16,686 nucleotides of DNA from an uncultured Verrucomicrobiota bacterium (GCA_937894935.1 CALAYC010000222.1:1-16686); one strand, 5' to 3'; counted from the stretch's first letter, positions 7,228 to 14,880 are shown. Notes: generated by a model not told the origin, from the letters alone. Numbers and translations are program-made.

Positions 7228-8394
7228 TCAACGTTGCGCGCGCTCGAATTTTTCAATCATCTTACGCATCTTCCGCAACGCAATGTTCTGAATCTGTCGC
7301 ACGCGTTCGCGCGTGACATTAAATTTCTCACCCACTTCTTCGAGCGTTTTCTCCGTGCCACCGTCCAGTCCGAAGCGATACCGCAAAATCGTTGCCTCGC
7401 GATGATCCAGCTTTTTCACCATATCTTCCAACATGCCGGTCACCGTTTTGTCTTCGAGCTGCTCGTACGGATCAATCGCATTTTCGTCCTGCACGATTTC
7501 CGAATAGCTGTTCGAATCCTCATCGCCGATGGGCGCATCGAGCGAGGTCGGTCGGATGGACGCCTGCCGCATCTGCGCCACGCGGGCCGGCGTGGTTTGC
7601 AATTCCTCCGCCAATTCTTCATCCGTCGGTTCGCGCCCGAATTCCTCCTGCAATTTCAGCGCGGTGCGCCGCATCTTGGAAATCTTGTCCACCAGATGCA
7701 CCGGCAGGCGAATCGTCTTGGACTGATTGGCCAACGCGCGCTTGATAGATTGCTTGATCCACCACGACGCATACGTGGAAAGTTTTCCGCCTTTCGCCGG
7801 ATCGAATCGTTCCACCGCCTTCATCAATCCAATGTTCCCTTCGTTGATCAAATCCAACAGCGGCAACCCAATGCCCTCGTAGTCCCGCGCAATCTTCACC
7901 ACGAGGCGCAGGTTCGCTTTAATCATGTGCTCACGCGCCCGCTTGTCGCCTTTCTTGATGCGCGCCGCCAACGCAATCTCTTCCGCCGGCGTTAACAACT
8001 TCACCTGACCGATCTCGCGCAGATACAACTTGATGGCGGTGTCGCCATCGTAACTGCTGCGTTCCGGTTCGTTCTGTTGCGGCGCTTCCGCTTTCTCGAA
8101 AAACGCCGTATCAATTACGATCTTCGATGCCTCTTCCAGATCGCGTTTGAATTGCTCGGGATCGACGCCTCCCAATTCCTTACGCAAAATGGCGTCGTTA
8201 AATTCCGCTTCGAGGTCTTTATCGATGTCCACCGGCTCGGTGGTAGCGGTGACGGTGACAGGGGTTTCCGGATTTTTTCCGGCCGGGCGTGATGATTTCA
8301 CGTGATTAGCCGGTGGCGTTTTGCGCGCCCCGGCGCTTTCTTTGGCCGCAGATTTCGACGGCGCCATGGCAGTTTTCTTCTTCTTGGCCAACAT
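7228..8394 (-). CDS. rpoD: Primary-type sigma-70 factor
   Basis: A 388-residue sigma-70 factor with regions 1.2 (about 115-150, YLREIGQVKLLTPAEE), 2 (155-225, including RLVVKIARDYEGIGLPLLDLI and KLSTYASWWIKQSIKRAL), 3 (235-310) and 4 (320-380). The region 4.2 helix-turn-helix is LEEVGEKFNVTRERVRQIQNIALRKMR-like at 351-377. Region 2.4 is canonical for TATAAT-type -10 recognition. The first 60 residues are Lys/Ala/Pro-rich, unlike the acidic region 1.1 of E. coli RpoD, and the large non-conserved insert of proteobacterial RpoD is absent. I read it as the housekeeping factor (RpoD/SigA), but a group 2 paralogue cannot be excluded. The ATG at 8394 is used; a second Met at residue 10 is possible. 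It is followed 23 nt later by apt. Confidence 0.9.
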   Translation of the reverse strand: MLAKKKKTAMAPSKSAAKESAGARKTPPANHVKSSRPAGKNPETPVTVTATTEPVDIDKDLEAEFNDAILRKELGGVDPEQFKRDLEEASKIVIDTAFFEKAEAPQQNEPERSSYDGDTAIKLYLREIGQVKLLTPAEEIALAARIKKGDKRAREHMIKANLRLVVKIARDYEGIGLPLLDLINEGNIGLMKAVERFDPAKGGKLSTYASWWIKQSIKRALANQSKTIRLPVHLVDKISKMRRTALKLQEEFGREPTDEELAEELQTTPARVAQMRQASIRPTSLDAPIGDEDSNSYSEIVQDENAIDPYEQLEDKTVTGMLEDMVKKLDHREATILRYRFGLDGGTEKTLEEVGEKFNVTRERVRQIQNIALRKMRKMIEKFERAQR

Positions 8395-8517
8395 GGGAAA
8401 AAAATCTGAAGGTTTAACGCTCAGCCGACAAGCAAATTAGCGCGCCAACTCCATGACTTCAGTTACGAAAAATCCCCATCCCCACTCGGAAACCCGTCTC
8501 GCGTCAAGTTCCGACGC

Positions 8518-9777
8518 CTAACCCGCTTGTCGTTGCGAAAGTTTTTGCGCGACCATGAAGCTGGTCACAATAAGTATCGCCGCCGCGCCGAAGTACAAAG
8601 CATACGAAGAAATCTCCAACAAAATGATGGGCGCGGAGAACTGACCAATGATTCGCGCTAAACTCGCGGCGCCTTGCGCCACGCCGATGTTCGCCCCCTG
8701 CTCTTCCGCCGTGGTCAGATTGGACAACAAACCGAAGAGCGGCGGTCGCGTGAGACTTGACCCCACCGCCAGCAAACCTAACGCGCCTAATAACGCCCAC
8801 CAGGATCGCCCTTCCGCCTGCACCAGAATTCCCCACGATAACAATCCGCTTCCTTTGATAATCGGCAACACCGCCAGACTGATTGCCGTCAGCACCAGGC
8901 TCAGCGTAATCACCCGCACTTCGCCGAGGCGTTTGACGATGCGCCCAATCATTCCGCCTTGCACCATCGCACTGATGAGTCCGCAATACACAAATAGATA
9001 CGTCGCCACCGTCGCCGTGGTTTTGTTGTTGTGAATATCGAGATCAAAATTTGCGCAGACCAACAACGCCAACGTGACTTCAAAACAACTGAAGCAAAGC
9101 GTGGCCACAAAAAACACGATGACCAACAGTCCGATGCCCGGTTGTGTCAACGTGTGTTTCCATTGCGTGAAATGCGGTCGCTGCGGCGCCTGCGCCCCCA
9201 CGCCCGGTTTGCGACTTTCCGGAAGAATGAACAGCGCGAGCAGAAAATTAGCGGCGCAAAATACCGCCGCCACCCATCCCGGACCGGTAATGCCGAGATG
9301 TTTCAAACTCACTCCGCCAATCGCCGGCCCGAAAATGAATCCCAACCCGAACGCCATCCCGATCAAGCCCATTCGTTTCGAGCGATGTTCCGGTGGCGTA
9401 ATGTCCGCAATGTACGCCTGCGCGACGGTGATGTTTCCGCCGAACGCCCCGGCAAACGCCCGCGCGATTCCCAGCGTTATCAACGCCGCCGTCGGATTCT
9501 CCAATCCCGAGCCGATGGCAAAAATTGCATAAGAAACAACTGCCCCCGCCGTGCTGATTAGCATGACGGGACGCCGCCCGATGCGGTCCGAAAGCCGTCC
9601 CCAAACCGGCGCGAAGACAAATTGCAACGCCGAAAAACTGGCGAGGATTAATCCGATGGTGAAGCTGTCCGCGCTGAAGCGTGCCGCAAACACCGGCACG
9701 AGCGGCACGACAATGCCAAACCCGATGAGGTCAATGAAAACCGTCAGCCAGATGATGAGCAGTGACGGTTTCTTCAT
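8518..9777 (-). CDS. MFS drug-efflux-type transporter (TetA-like, DHA1)
   Basis: A 419-residue major facilitator with about 12 hydrophobic segments, in the inner membrane. MFS motif A, GRLSDRIGRRP, is at residues 60-70 in the loop between helices 2 and 3. The antiporter motif C, GxxxGxxxGPAIGG (143-155), lies in helix 5 and marks proton-coupled drug exporters of the DHA1 (12-helix) group. The first helix, WLTVFIDLIGFGIVVPLVP (10-28), closely follows TetA-class proteins. A soluble loop near 195-210 separates the two halves. Substrate is unknown; resistance should not be assumed. It starts 46 nt after the dxs stop, so it may be expressed from the xseB-dxs transcript, and it precedes the sigma factor gene by 123 nt. 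Confidence 0.9.
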   Translation of the reverse strand: MKKPSLLIIWLTVFIDLIGFGIVVPLVPVFAARFSADSFTIGLILASFSALQFVFAPVWGRLSDRIGRRPVMLISTAGAVVSYAIFAIGSGLENPTAALITLGIARAFAGAFGGNITVAQAYIADITPPEHRSKRMGLIGMAFGLGFIFGPAIGGVSLKHLGITGPGWVAAVFCAANFLLALFILPESRKPGVGAQAPQRPHFTQWKHTLTQPGIGLLVIVFFVATLCFSCFEVTLALLVCANFDLDIHNNKTTATVATYLFVYCGLISAMVQGGMIGRIVKRLGEVRVITLSLVLTAISLAVLPIIKGSGLLSWGILVQAEGRSWWALLGALGLLAVGSSLTRPPLFGLLSNLTTAEEQGANIGVAQGAASLARIIGQFSAPIILLEISSYALYFGAAAILIVTSFMVAQKLSQRQAG

Positions 9778-9823
9778 CGCTCAAGCTGCGAAATGCGAAG
9801 GCAACGAAAAGCCCGGGAGCCGC

Positions 9824-11806
9824 TCATGCGACTTCCGCCAGCTTGCGGGCCGCGGGAGCTTCCGCGAATTGCGCCTTCACTTTGGCGATGACGTTTTCAA
9901 CCGTCAGACCATACTTCGCGCGCAATTCATCCTGCGTGCTGGCGTGTTCGATAAATTGATCCGGCCAACCGATCCGCACGACGGGCGTCGCGATGTTTTT
10001 GTCGCTGAACAATTCCAGCACCGCCGAACCGTAGCCGCCCATCAGCACGTGATCTTCCATCGTCACAATCACGTCCGCGCCGCGACCGAAAAATTCATGC
10101 GTGCCCGGATCAATCGGCTTGGTGAAGCGCGGATTGATGACCGCGACATCGTAACCTTCCGCCGCGAGCTGCGTCGCCGCTTTGCCAGCCATCGAACACA
10201 GATTACCGAGTCCGAACAATGCAACCTTGCGTTTGCCGTTGCCCGAGAAATGGCGAATCACTTCCGCTTTACCGACTTCAATCAGCTTCGGTTGCTCTTT
10301 AATCGGCACGCCTTCCGCCGCGCCACGCGGGTAACGGATAAACGTCGGATGATTCTGATGCGTCGCCGTGAACATCATGTCCTGCAACTCATCTTCATCC
10401 TTCGGCGCCATGGCGATGACATTCGGCAAACAACGCAGATACGCGATGTCGAATAAGCCGTGATGCGTTGGACCGTCATTCGCCGACAGGCCCGCGCGAT
10501 CCATGCAGAACGTCACCGGCAAATCCTGCAAACAGACGTCGTGATGAATGCAATCGTAAGCGCGTTGCAGGAACGTGGAATAAATCGCCACCACGGGATG
10601 GAATCCCATCGTCGCCATGCCCGCTGCAAAAATCACCGCATGCTCCTCAGCAATGCCGACGTCGATGTAGCGATCCGGCAGCGCCTTTTCCAAATGTTTC
10701 AAGCCCGTGCCGCTCGGCATCGCCGCCGTGATGCCCACCAGCGTGTTGTTGTTGCGACACAACTTCACCATCGTCTGGCCGAACACATCCTGATAGGCGG
10801 GCGGCGTACCGGGTTTACTGGCCGGCGTTTCACCGGTTTTAACGTCGTACGGTCCAAGCCCGTGAAACTTCTCCGGCTGCTTCATCGCCGCCTCGAAGCC
10901 TTTGCCCTTCTGCGTCAGAACGTGAATGACAATCGGATGATCGCACGTCTTCGCAAACTCCAGCGTGCTGATGAGCAACGGCAAATCGTGACCGTTAATC
11001 GGGCCGAGATAACGCAGGCCCATTTCTTCGAACAGAATCGCACTGCCAAAACCACCGCGGCCATCCGACCCGGTCGTTTCTTCTTTGCGCAGACTCACTT
11101 CGGAAATTGCGCCTTTGAAACCTTCCTCCGCCTTATGCGCGAGCTTCAACGCAATGTCACCTTTCGGCAGTCGTTTCAGGAAATTTTCAAAATCCCGCGC
11201 GAGCTTGTTGTATGACGGATGCGTGATGAGCTTGTTGAGGTAACCTGAAATCGCCCCAACGTTCTTCGCAATACTCCACTCGTTGTCGTTGAGAATGCCG
11301 ATGAATCGTTTCGTCGTATGCGAAATGTTGTTCAGCGCTTCAAAGGAAATGCCGTTCGTCAACGCCGCGTCGCCAAAAATACAAACCACGTTTTCATCCG
11401 TGCCGCGACGGTCTCGCGCCGAAGCCATGCCGAGCGCGGCTGACAACGCCGTGCCCGCATGCCCCGCGCCAAAACAATCGTGCGGACTTTCCGAACGTAA
11501 CGCGAAACCGTTCAGACCATTCGTCTGGCGAATCGTGTGAAACCGATCTTTGCGACCGGTCAAAATCTTGTGCACGTACACCTGATGGCTCACGTCCCAG
11601 ACGAATTTGTCTTTGGGCGTGTTGAACACGTGATGCAGCGCCAGGGTGAGTTCCACGACCCCGAGATTCGGGCCGAGATGACCGCCGGCTTTGGAGAGTC
11701 CCGTAATGAGTTCCTGCCGAATCTCTGCGGCCAGTGTTTCGAGTTGGGGCGGGGTCAGCTTTTTCACGTGCGCCGGACCGTCCACCATATCGAGGTATCT
11801 GCTCAT
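9824..11806 (-). CDS. dxs: 1-deoxy-D-xylulose-5-phosphate synthase
   Basis: A 660-residue thiamine-diphosphate enzyme that joins pyruvate and glyceraldehyde-3-phosphate to DXP, the first step of the MEP isoprenoid pathway; E. coli Dxs has 620. Visible parts are GGHLGPNLGVVELT (41-54), the substrate-site histidines in DVSHQVYVHKILTGR (71-85) and GAGHAGT (114-120), and the ThDP/Mg motif GDAALTNG...LNDNEWS (145-178). The pyrimidine-binding domain has YIDVGIAEEHA and DRAGLSANDGPTHHG, and the C-terminal transketolase domain ends near 640. Several motifs differ from the common form (DVGHQ, GDGAxTGG and DRAGLVGxDG), marking a divergent branch. A 1-deoxy-xylulose synthase fits better than a transketolase because both halves are in DXS order. 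The gene starts 3 nt after the xseB stop. Confidence 0.93.
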   Translation of the reverse strand: MSRYLDMVDGPAHVKKLTPPQLETLAAEIRQELITGLSKAGGHLGPNLGVVELTLALHHVFNTPKDKFVWDVSHQVYVHKILTGRKDRFHTIRQTNGLNGFALRSESPHDCFGAGHAGTALSAALGMASARDRRGTDENVVCIFGDAALTNGISFEALNNISHTTKRFIGILNDNEWSIAKNVGAISGYLNKLITHPSYNKLARDFENFLKRLPKGDIALKLAHKAEEGFKGAISEVSLRKEETTGSDGRGGFGSAILFEEMGLRYLGPINGHDLPLLISTLEFAKTCDHPIVIHVLTQKGKGFEAAMKQPEKFHGLGPYDVKTGETPASKPGTPPAYQDVFGQTMVKLCRNNNTLVGITAAMPSGTGLKHLEKALPDRYIDVGIAEEHAVIFAAGMATMGFHPVVAIYSTFLQRAYDCIHHDVCLQDLPVTFCMDRAGLSANDGPTHHGLFDIAYLRCLPNVIAMAPKDEDELQDMMFTATHQNHPTFIRYPRGAAEGVPIKEQPKLIEVGKAEVIRHFSGNGKRKVALFGLGNLCSMAGKAATQLAAEGYDVAVINPRFTKPIDPGTHEFFGRGADVIVTMEDHVLMGGYGSAVLELFSDKNIATPVVRIGWPDQFIEHASTQDELRAKYGLTVENVIAKVKAQFAEAPAARKLAEVA

Positions 11807-11809
11807 AAT

Positions 11810-12088
11810 TTATTCTTCGGACAACTCAGCCGTCAGCGGTTTCAGTTTGAACTCGCCTGCCGCCGTTTTTTCCAATTGCTGAATCTTCAACTCCGCCTCC
11901 GCCAGTTTTTCCTGACACACTCGCGCCAGTTTCACCCCTTCTTCATACCGCGCGATGAGGCTTTCCAACGGCAAATCCCCGGATTCCATCGCTTCCACGA
12001 TGTTCTCCAGTTTCTCCAACGCAGCTTCAAACGGCATCGCCGCTTGAGGCGATGGATTGGATGCAGTGCTCTTGGATGGATTCGGCAC
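11810..12088 (-). CDS. xseB: Exodeoxyribonuclease VII small subunit
   Basis: A 92-residue XseB, the small subunit that binds XseA several times to form ExoVII, a single-strand exonuclease. Residues 19-70 carry the two-helix family core FEAALEKLENIVEAMESGDLPLESLI and YEEGVKLARVCQEKL. A Ser/Pro-rich N-terminal tail (1-17) and a C-terminal tail extend it; a later start at Met18 (AMPFEAALEKLE) is also possible. It lies 3 nt before dxs, a common association in bacteria where xseB, ispA and dxs sit together; here ispA and xseA are not seen in the window. Confidence 0.92.
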   Translation of the reverse strand: MPNPSKSTASNPSPQAAMPFEAALEKLENIVEAMESGDLPLESLIARYEEGVKLARVCQEKLAEAELKIQQLEKTAAGEFKLKPLTAELSEE

Positions 12089-12251
12089 GGCGGCGACTCT
12101 AGGCGAATCCGATTCATCCGTCCAGTCTGCTTAATACTGTGAATTTATCGCGCCCACCGATTTCCTCCACCGGCGGAAACAAATTTTTTGCTCGGACAGC
12201 TTTTGTCCACCCCCACCCGCTAGGCTGCTCGCGTCAATCAAATTGAAAACT

Positions 12252-12482
12252 ATGATCACAATCAACAACGAGCAGCAAAACGAGCAACAGATGGAACTTG
12301 GATTGCACGGCGCACCGCGAACGTCACGTTACGCCCGCCGGGAACGTCGGCTCGCCCGCGCCGCCTGGTGGTTCGCGAAAATGCGCGCTGTCGTCAACGC
12401 CGCAACCGACTGCCCTTCGACTCATGCGCCGCGCCCCGAACAAACCTTTTTGCCCGGCGCATATCGGCAGATTCGCCTGTAA
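12252..12482 (+). CDS. Small basic Arg/Trp-rich protein, unknown function
   Basis: A 76-residue frame from the ATG at 12252; a TTG at 12243 would add three residues. The start is poly-Gln/Asn/Glu, then a basic block follows: SRYARRERRLARAAWW, FAKMRAVVNAA, and a C-terminal APRPEQTFLP stretch. I have the impression of similar short proteins with an RRERRLxRAxWWFxxMRxVV core and a PRPEQ ending in Verrucomicrobiota genomes, but I cannot confirm it. Codon usage is like the neighbours and a 5'-untranslated region of normal length exists. There is no membrane segment or Cys. The amphipathic basic helix could bind nucleic acid, but no function can be assigned. It is divergent from xseB. Confidence 0.65.
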   Translation: MITINNEQQNEQQMELGLHGAPRTSRYARRERRLARAAWWFAKMRAVVNAATDCPSTHAPRPEQTFLPGAYRQIRL

Positions 12483-12506
12483 TTGAGTCATCTCTCGCGC
12501 CACGCA

Positions 12507-12576
12507 AACGGAGAGCGTCACACCTTCGCATTTAAATCCACGGTGTTTCGGCGCCGGAACGCTGGTGCTCTCCGTT
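12507..12576. other. 70-nt inverted-repeat region between small CDS and tRNA
   Basis: AACGGAGAGC (12507-12516) pairs perfectly with GCTCTCCGTT (12567-12576). Inside it, ACACC (12520-12524) pairs with GGTGT (12542-12546), and the palindrome CGGCGCCG follows. The RNA could fold into a branched structure. There is no T-run after it, so termination is not clear. It may be the 3' end of the small-protein mRNA, a small RNA, or chance. Confidence 0.4.
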
Positions 12577-12622
12577 GCAATCAAGCGCGATGCACAAATT
12601 GCAAAATACTTCGAGCTTCGAC

Positions 12623-12651
12623 TTGACCACGCGAACTGGTTTTCCTAGTGT
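12623..12651 (+). promoter_or_regulatory. tRNA-Asp promoter
   Basis: TTGACC (12623-12628), a 17-nt spacer and TAGTGT (12646-12651) form a sigma-70 promoter. The -35 matches at 5 of 6 positions and spacing is ideal, while the -10 is weaker. The predicted start is about 12658, a few bases before the tRNA at 12666, with a GC-rich discriminator (GCGTCCC) as in stringently controlled stable-RNA promoters. Confidence 0.6.
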
Positions 12652-12665
12652 TTGCGTCCCTTGGC

Positions 12666-12742
12666 GGGGGCGTAGCTCAATTGGTTAGAGCGCTGCCCTG
12701 TCACGGCAGAGGTTACGGGTTCGAGCCCCGCCGCTCCCGCCA
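12666..12742 (+). tRNA. tRNA-Asp (anticodon GTC)
   Basis: A 77-nt tRNA with encoded CCA. The acceptor stem pairs GGGGGCG with CGCTCCC (one G-T pair) and the discriminator base is G73, as expected for tRNA-Asp. The D arm is GCTC...GAGC; the anticodon arm is CTGCC-CTGTCAC-GGCAG with GTC. The T arm is ACGGG-TTCGAGC-CCCGC with an A-C mismatch at the outer pair. TTTTTT follows directly (12744-12749), which may help termination. The accessory fic-methylase operon begins about 160 nt downstream, so this tRNA is a candidate boundary for a mobile region. Confidence 0.97.
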
Positions 12743-12816
12743 CTTTTTTCAAATTCTCCTCGACGAGAAACCTGTCTGTTGATTCGCGTTTTCTATCTAC
12801 CAACGAGAAATTAACG

Positions 12817-12869
12817 CATCCTTTAATTTCACGCTTCACAATTAAAGGATAACCCCTCATCCTTTAATT
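12817..12869. promoter_or_regulatory. Three-copy ATCCTTTAATT operator before fic
   Basis: CATCCTTTAATT occurs at 12817-12828 and again at 12858-12869, with the inverted copy AATTAAAGGAT at 12840-12850. The last two form a perfect 11-bp inverted repeat around AACCCCTC. The set ends 34 nt before the fic start at 12904. This is the arrangement expected for binding of a dimeric helix-turn-helix regulator, and the downstream Fic protein has a C-terminal winged helix, so autoregulation is plausible but unproven. Confidence 0.65.
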
Positions 12870-12903
12870 CGTCCGGCGGGAATTTAAACTTGTTTAACAG
12901 TCT

Positions 12904-14070
12904 ATGAAACGCGGGTTAACCGGCCACTACGTTCCGATTCCTTCCGCAGCGGGTGAGAAAGCCCGAGCTTTCGTTCCCAATCCGCTACCGCCTTCCCCTC
13001 CGTTGGAACTTGATGCCGAGATTCAAGAGCTGATCGAAAAAGCAATGCTCGCCCTTGGCCGGTTGGACGGGTTAACCACTGTTCTGCCCAATCCAGCCAT
13101 CTTCCTTTACTCTTACGTCCGCAAGGAAGCCGTGCTTTCCTCGCAGATCGAGGGCACGCAATCCAGTCTCTCTGACCTTCTGCTATTTGAAATGGACGGC
13201 GTCGCCGGCGTGCCGATTGACGACGTGCAGGAAGTTTCCAATTACGTCGCCGCGATGAACTACGGCCTGAAGCGGCTGGAAAAACTTCCCCTGTCGCTCC
13301 GGCTGTTGAAAGAAATCCACGGCGTACTGATGAAGAAGGGGCGCGGCAGCGAGAAGGAGCCTGGCGAATTCCGTCGCTCCCAAAACTGGGTGGGCGGTAC
13401 GCGACCCGGCAATGCCTTGTTTGTTCCGCCGCCCCCCGATCAGGTGCTCGAATGTCTGGGCGCACTGGAAAAATTCCTGCACGACGACCCCGTCAAAACC
13501 CCGCTCCTGATCAAAGCCGCGCTCGCGCACGTCCAGTTTGAGACCATCCATCCGTTTCTCGATGGCAACGGACGCCTGGGCCGGCTGCTCATCACCTTTT
13601 TGTTCTGCGCGGAAGGCGCGTTGCGCGAGCCGCTGCTGTATCTCAGCCTCTACTTCAAGCAACACCGCCAGCAATACTATGACCTCCTGCAATCCGTCCG
13701 GCTCACCGGCGATTGGGAAGCGTGGGTGCGCTTCTTCCTGACCGGCGTGGAGGAAACCGCCAATCAAGCCGGGCAAACCGCGAAAGCCTTGATGAAACTT
13801 GCGGCGGCAGACGAGCAACGCATTCAAACCATTGGCAAAGCCTCCGGCTCGGCCTTGCGCGTTCATCGGTTACTTCAAGCACAACCGATCCTCTCGATTG
13901 CCAGTGCCGGCGAAGAATTGAAACTCAGCGTGCCGACCGTGACTGCGTCCCTCAAACACCTCGCCAAACTCGGCATTGCCCGCGAAACCACCGGACGCAA
14001 TTACGGCCGCATTTACGCTTACGACAAATACCTGAAGATTCTCAACGAAGGAACTGAGCCGATCACTTGA
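12904..14070 (+). CDS. Fic-domain protein (Fic_N, class II) with winged helix
   Basis: A 388-residue protein of the Fic family, which transfers AMP or related groups from nucleotides to Ser/Thr/Tyr of target proteins. Domain order: Fic_N (about 5-110) with VRKEAVLSSQIEGTQSS (72-88), which contains the N-terminal inhibitory motif S79-xxx-E83-G84 of class II proteins; the Fic core with HPFLDGNGRLGR at 216-227 (catalytic His216, anion-hole and Arg residues intact); and a C-terminal winged HTH (about 320-378). Catalysis should thus be intact and autoinhibited. The ATG has no Shine-Dalgarno sequence. The stop is followed 6 nt later by the next gene, so it heads the methylase operon. Its target is unknown; it may act on the neighbouring proteins, or be an antitoxin-like regulator. 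Confidence 0.92.
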   Translation: MKRGLTGHYVPIPSAAGEKARAFVPNPLPPSPPLELDAEIQELIEKAMLALGRLDGLTTVLPNPAIFLYSYVRKEAVLSSQIEGTQSSLSDLLLFEMDGVAGVPIDDVQEVSNYVAAMNYGLKRLEKLPLSLRLLKEIHGVLMKKGRGSEKEPGEFRRSQNWVGGTRPGNALFVPPPPDQVLECLGALEKFLHDDPVKTPLLIKAALAHVQFETIHPFLDGNGRLGRLLITFLFCAEGALREPLLYLSLYFKQHRQQYYDLLQSVRLTGDWEAWVRFFLTGVEETANQAGQTAKALMKLAAADEQRIQTIGKASGSALRVHRLLQAQPILSIASAGEELKLSVPTVTASLKHLAKLGIARETTGRNYGRIYAYDKYLKILNEGTEPIT

Positions 14071-14076
14071 TTGCAC

Positions 14077-14721
14077 ATGAGCCTGGTAAAATCCAAACAA
14101 CGCGTCGCGGACCACGGGGAGGTCTTCACCCCCGCATGGATGGTCGAAGCCATGCTCGATTTGGTGAAGGGTGAGACCGAGCGCATTGATTCGCGTTTTC
14201 TCGAACCCGCCTGCGGCAATGGCAACTTTCTTGTGCCGGTCCTTCGGCGCAAGCTCGCCGCCGTGGAACTCAAGTATGGCCAATCCGAGTTTGAACGCCG
14301 ACACTACGCGCTGCTTGCGCTGATGTGCATTTATGGCATCGAACTATTGCCGGACAACATTGCCGATTGCCGCGCAAACCTGCTCGAAATCTTCGCCGAA
14401 TATTTGGGCCTCGATGAAGCCGACATTTTCTATCGCGCGGCCGTTTGCGTGCTTTCGGTCAACCTCATCCACGGCGACGCCATGAAAATGCGGACCTGGG
14501 ACAATCAGCCGATCACCTTTGCCGAGTGGGCGTATCTTTGGAAGGGCCGGTATCAACGCCGCGACTTCAGCCTCCAGAGCCTCACGCTGTCTTCGAGTTT
14601 CAGTGCCGAGGACTCGCTTTTTTCTCAACTCGGCAAACACGAGATTTTCACACCCACCAAAACCTACCCGCCCATGACTGTGAGTGAACTCGTCGCCGCA
14701 ACGCCGGAGGCAACATTATGA
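14077..14721 (+). CDS. SAM-binding DNA-methylase-like protein without NPPY
   Basis: A 214-residue protein from the ATG at 14077 (a TTG at 14071 is an alternative start, directly after the fic stop). It starts with a motif X-like EVFTPAWMVEAMLDL (15-29) and a canonical SAM motif I, FLEPACGNGNFL (41-52), then GIELLPDNIADCRANLL (87-103) and LIHGDAM (130-136). These mark the N-terminal half of an N6-adenine DNA methylase of the type I/Eco57I group. The catalytic NPP(Y/F) motif and target-recognition region are missing; the sequence ends soon after TKTYPPM (194-200). It therefore looks like a SAM-binding companion or a regulator rather than an active enzyme alone. The next methylase gene has the NPPY that this one lacks. 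The stop overlaps an ATG (ATGA) of a short frame. Confidence 0.8.
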   Translation: MSLVKSKQRVADHGEVFTPAWMVEAMLDLVKGETERIDSRFLEPACGNGNFLVPVLRRKLAAVELKYGQSEFERRHYALLALMCIYGIELLPDNIADCRANLLEIFAEYLGLDEADIFYRAAVCVLSVNLIHGDAMKMRTWDNQPITFAEWAYLWKGRYQRRDFSLQSLTLSSSFSAEDSLFSQLGKHEIFTPTKTYPPMTVSELVAATPEATL

Positions 14722-14834
14722 ACCGCGATGCTGCCCAGACTCGAAGCTGCAATACGCGCCGGCGTGACATCCATTACCGGCCATTGCTCGAACACATCAC
14801 GCGCGTAGGCATTCTCATCTATCCGGAATCATGA
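14718..14834 (+). CDS. Possible 38-residue micro-ORF or frameshifted remnant
   Basis: The ATG at 14718 overlaps the previous stop (ATGA) and opens a 38-codon frame that ends at TGA 14832-14834 in VGILIYPES. A second frame from ATG 14728 gives 26 residues with PRLEAAIRAGVTSITG, which looks more protein-like, and stops at TAG 14806-14808. Adding one G at about 14805 would join it to VGILIYPES. Either a true micro-ORF or a broken small gene is possible. There is no Shine-Dalgarno sequence. Weak call. Confidence 0.3.
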   Translation: MNRDAAQTRSCNTRRRDIHYRPLLEHITRVGILIYPES

Positions 14835-14867
14835 TCTCCGTTCTGCAATCGCCACACTTTGTCTCCC

Positions 14868-14875
14868 GAGGAGGT
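14868..14875 (+). promoter_or_regulatory. Strong Shine-Dalgarno sequence of the Eco57I-like methylase
   Basis: GAGGAGGT ends 5 nt before the ATG at 14881. It is the only clear Shine-Dalgarno sequence I could find before a gene in this window, and it fixes the start of the methylase. Confidence 0.8.
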
Positions 14876-14880
14876 AGCTC

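Noticed and set aside
10460..11215. 251-codon plus-strand frame opposite dxs
   Set aside because: An antisense shadow of a clear dxs, Arg/His-rich, with no motif.
13183..13866. 227-codon minus-strand frame inside fic
   Set aside because: Antisense to a complete Fic protein, with no features of its own.
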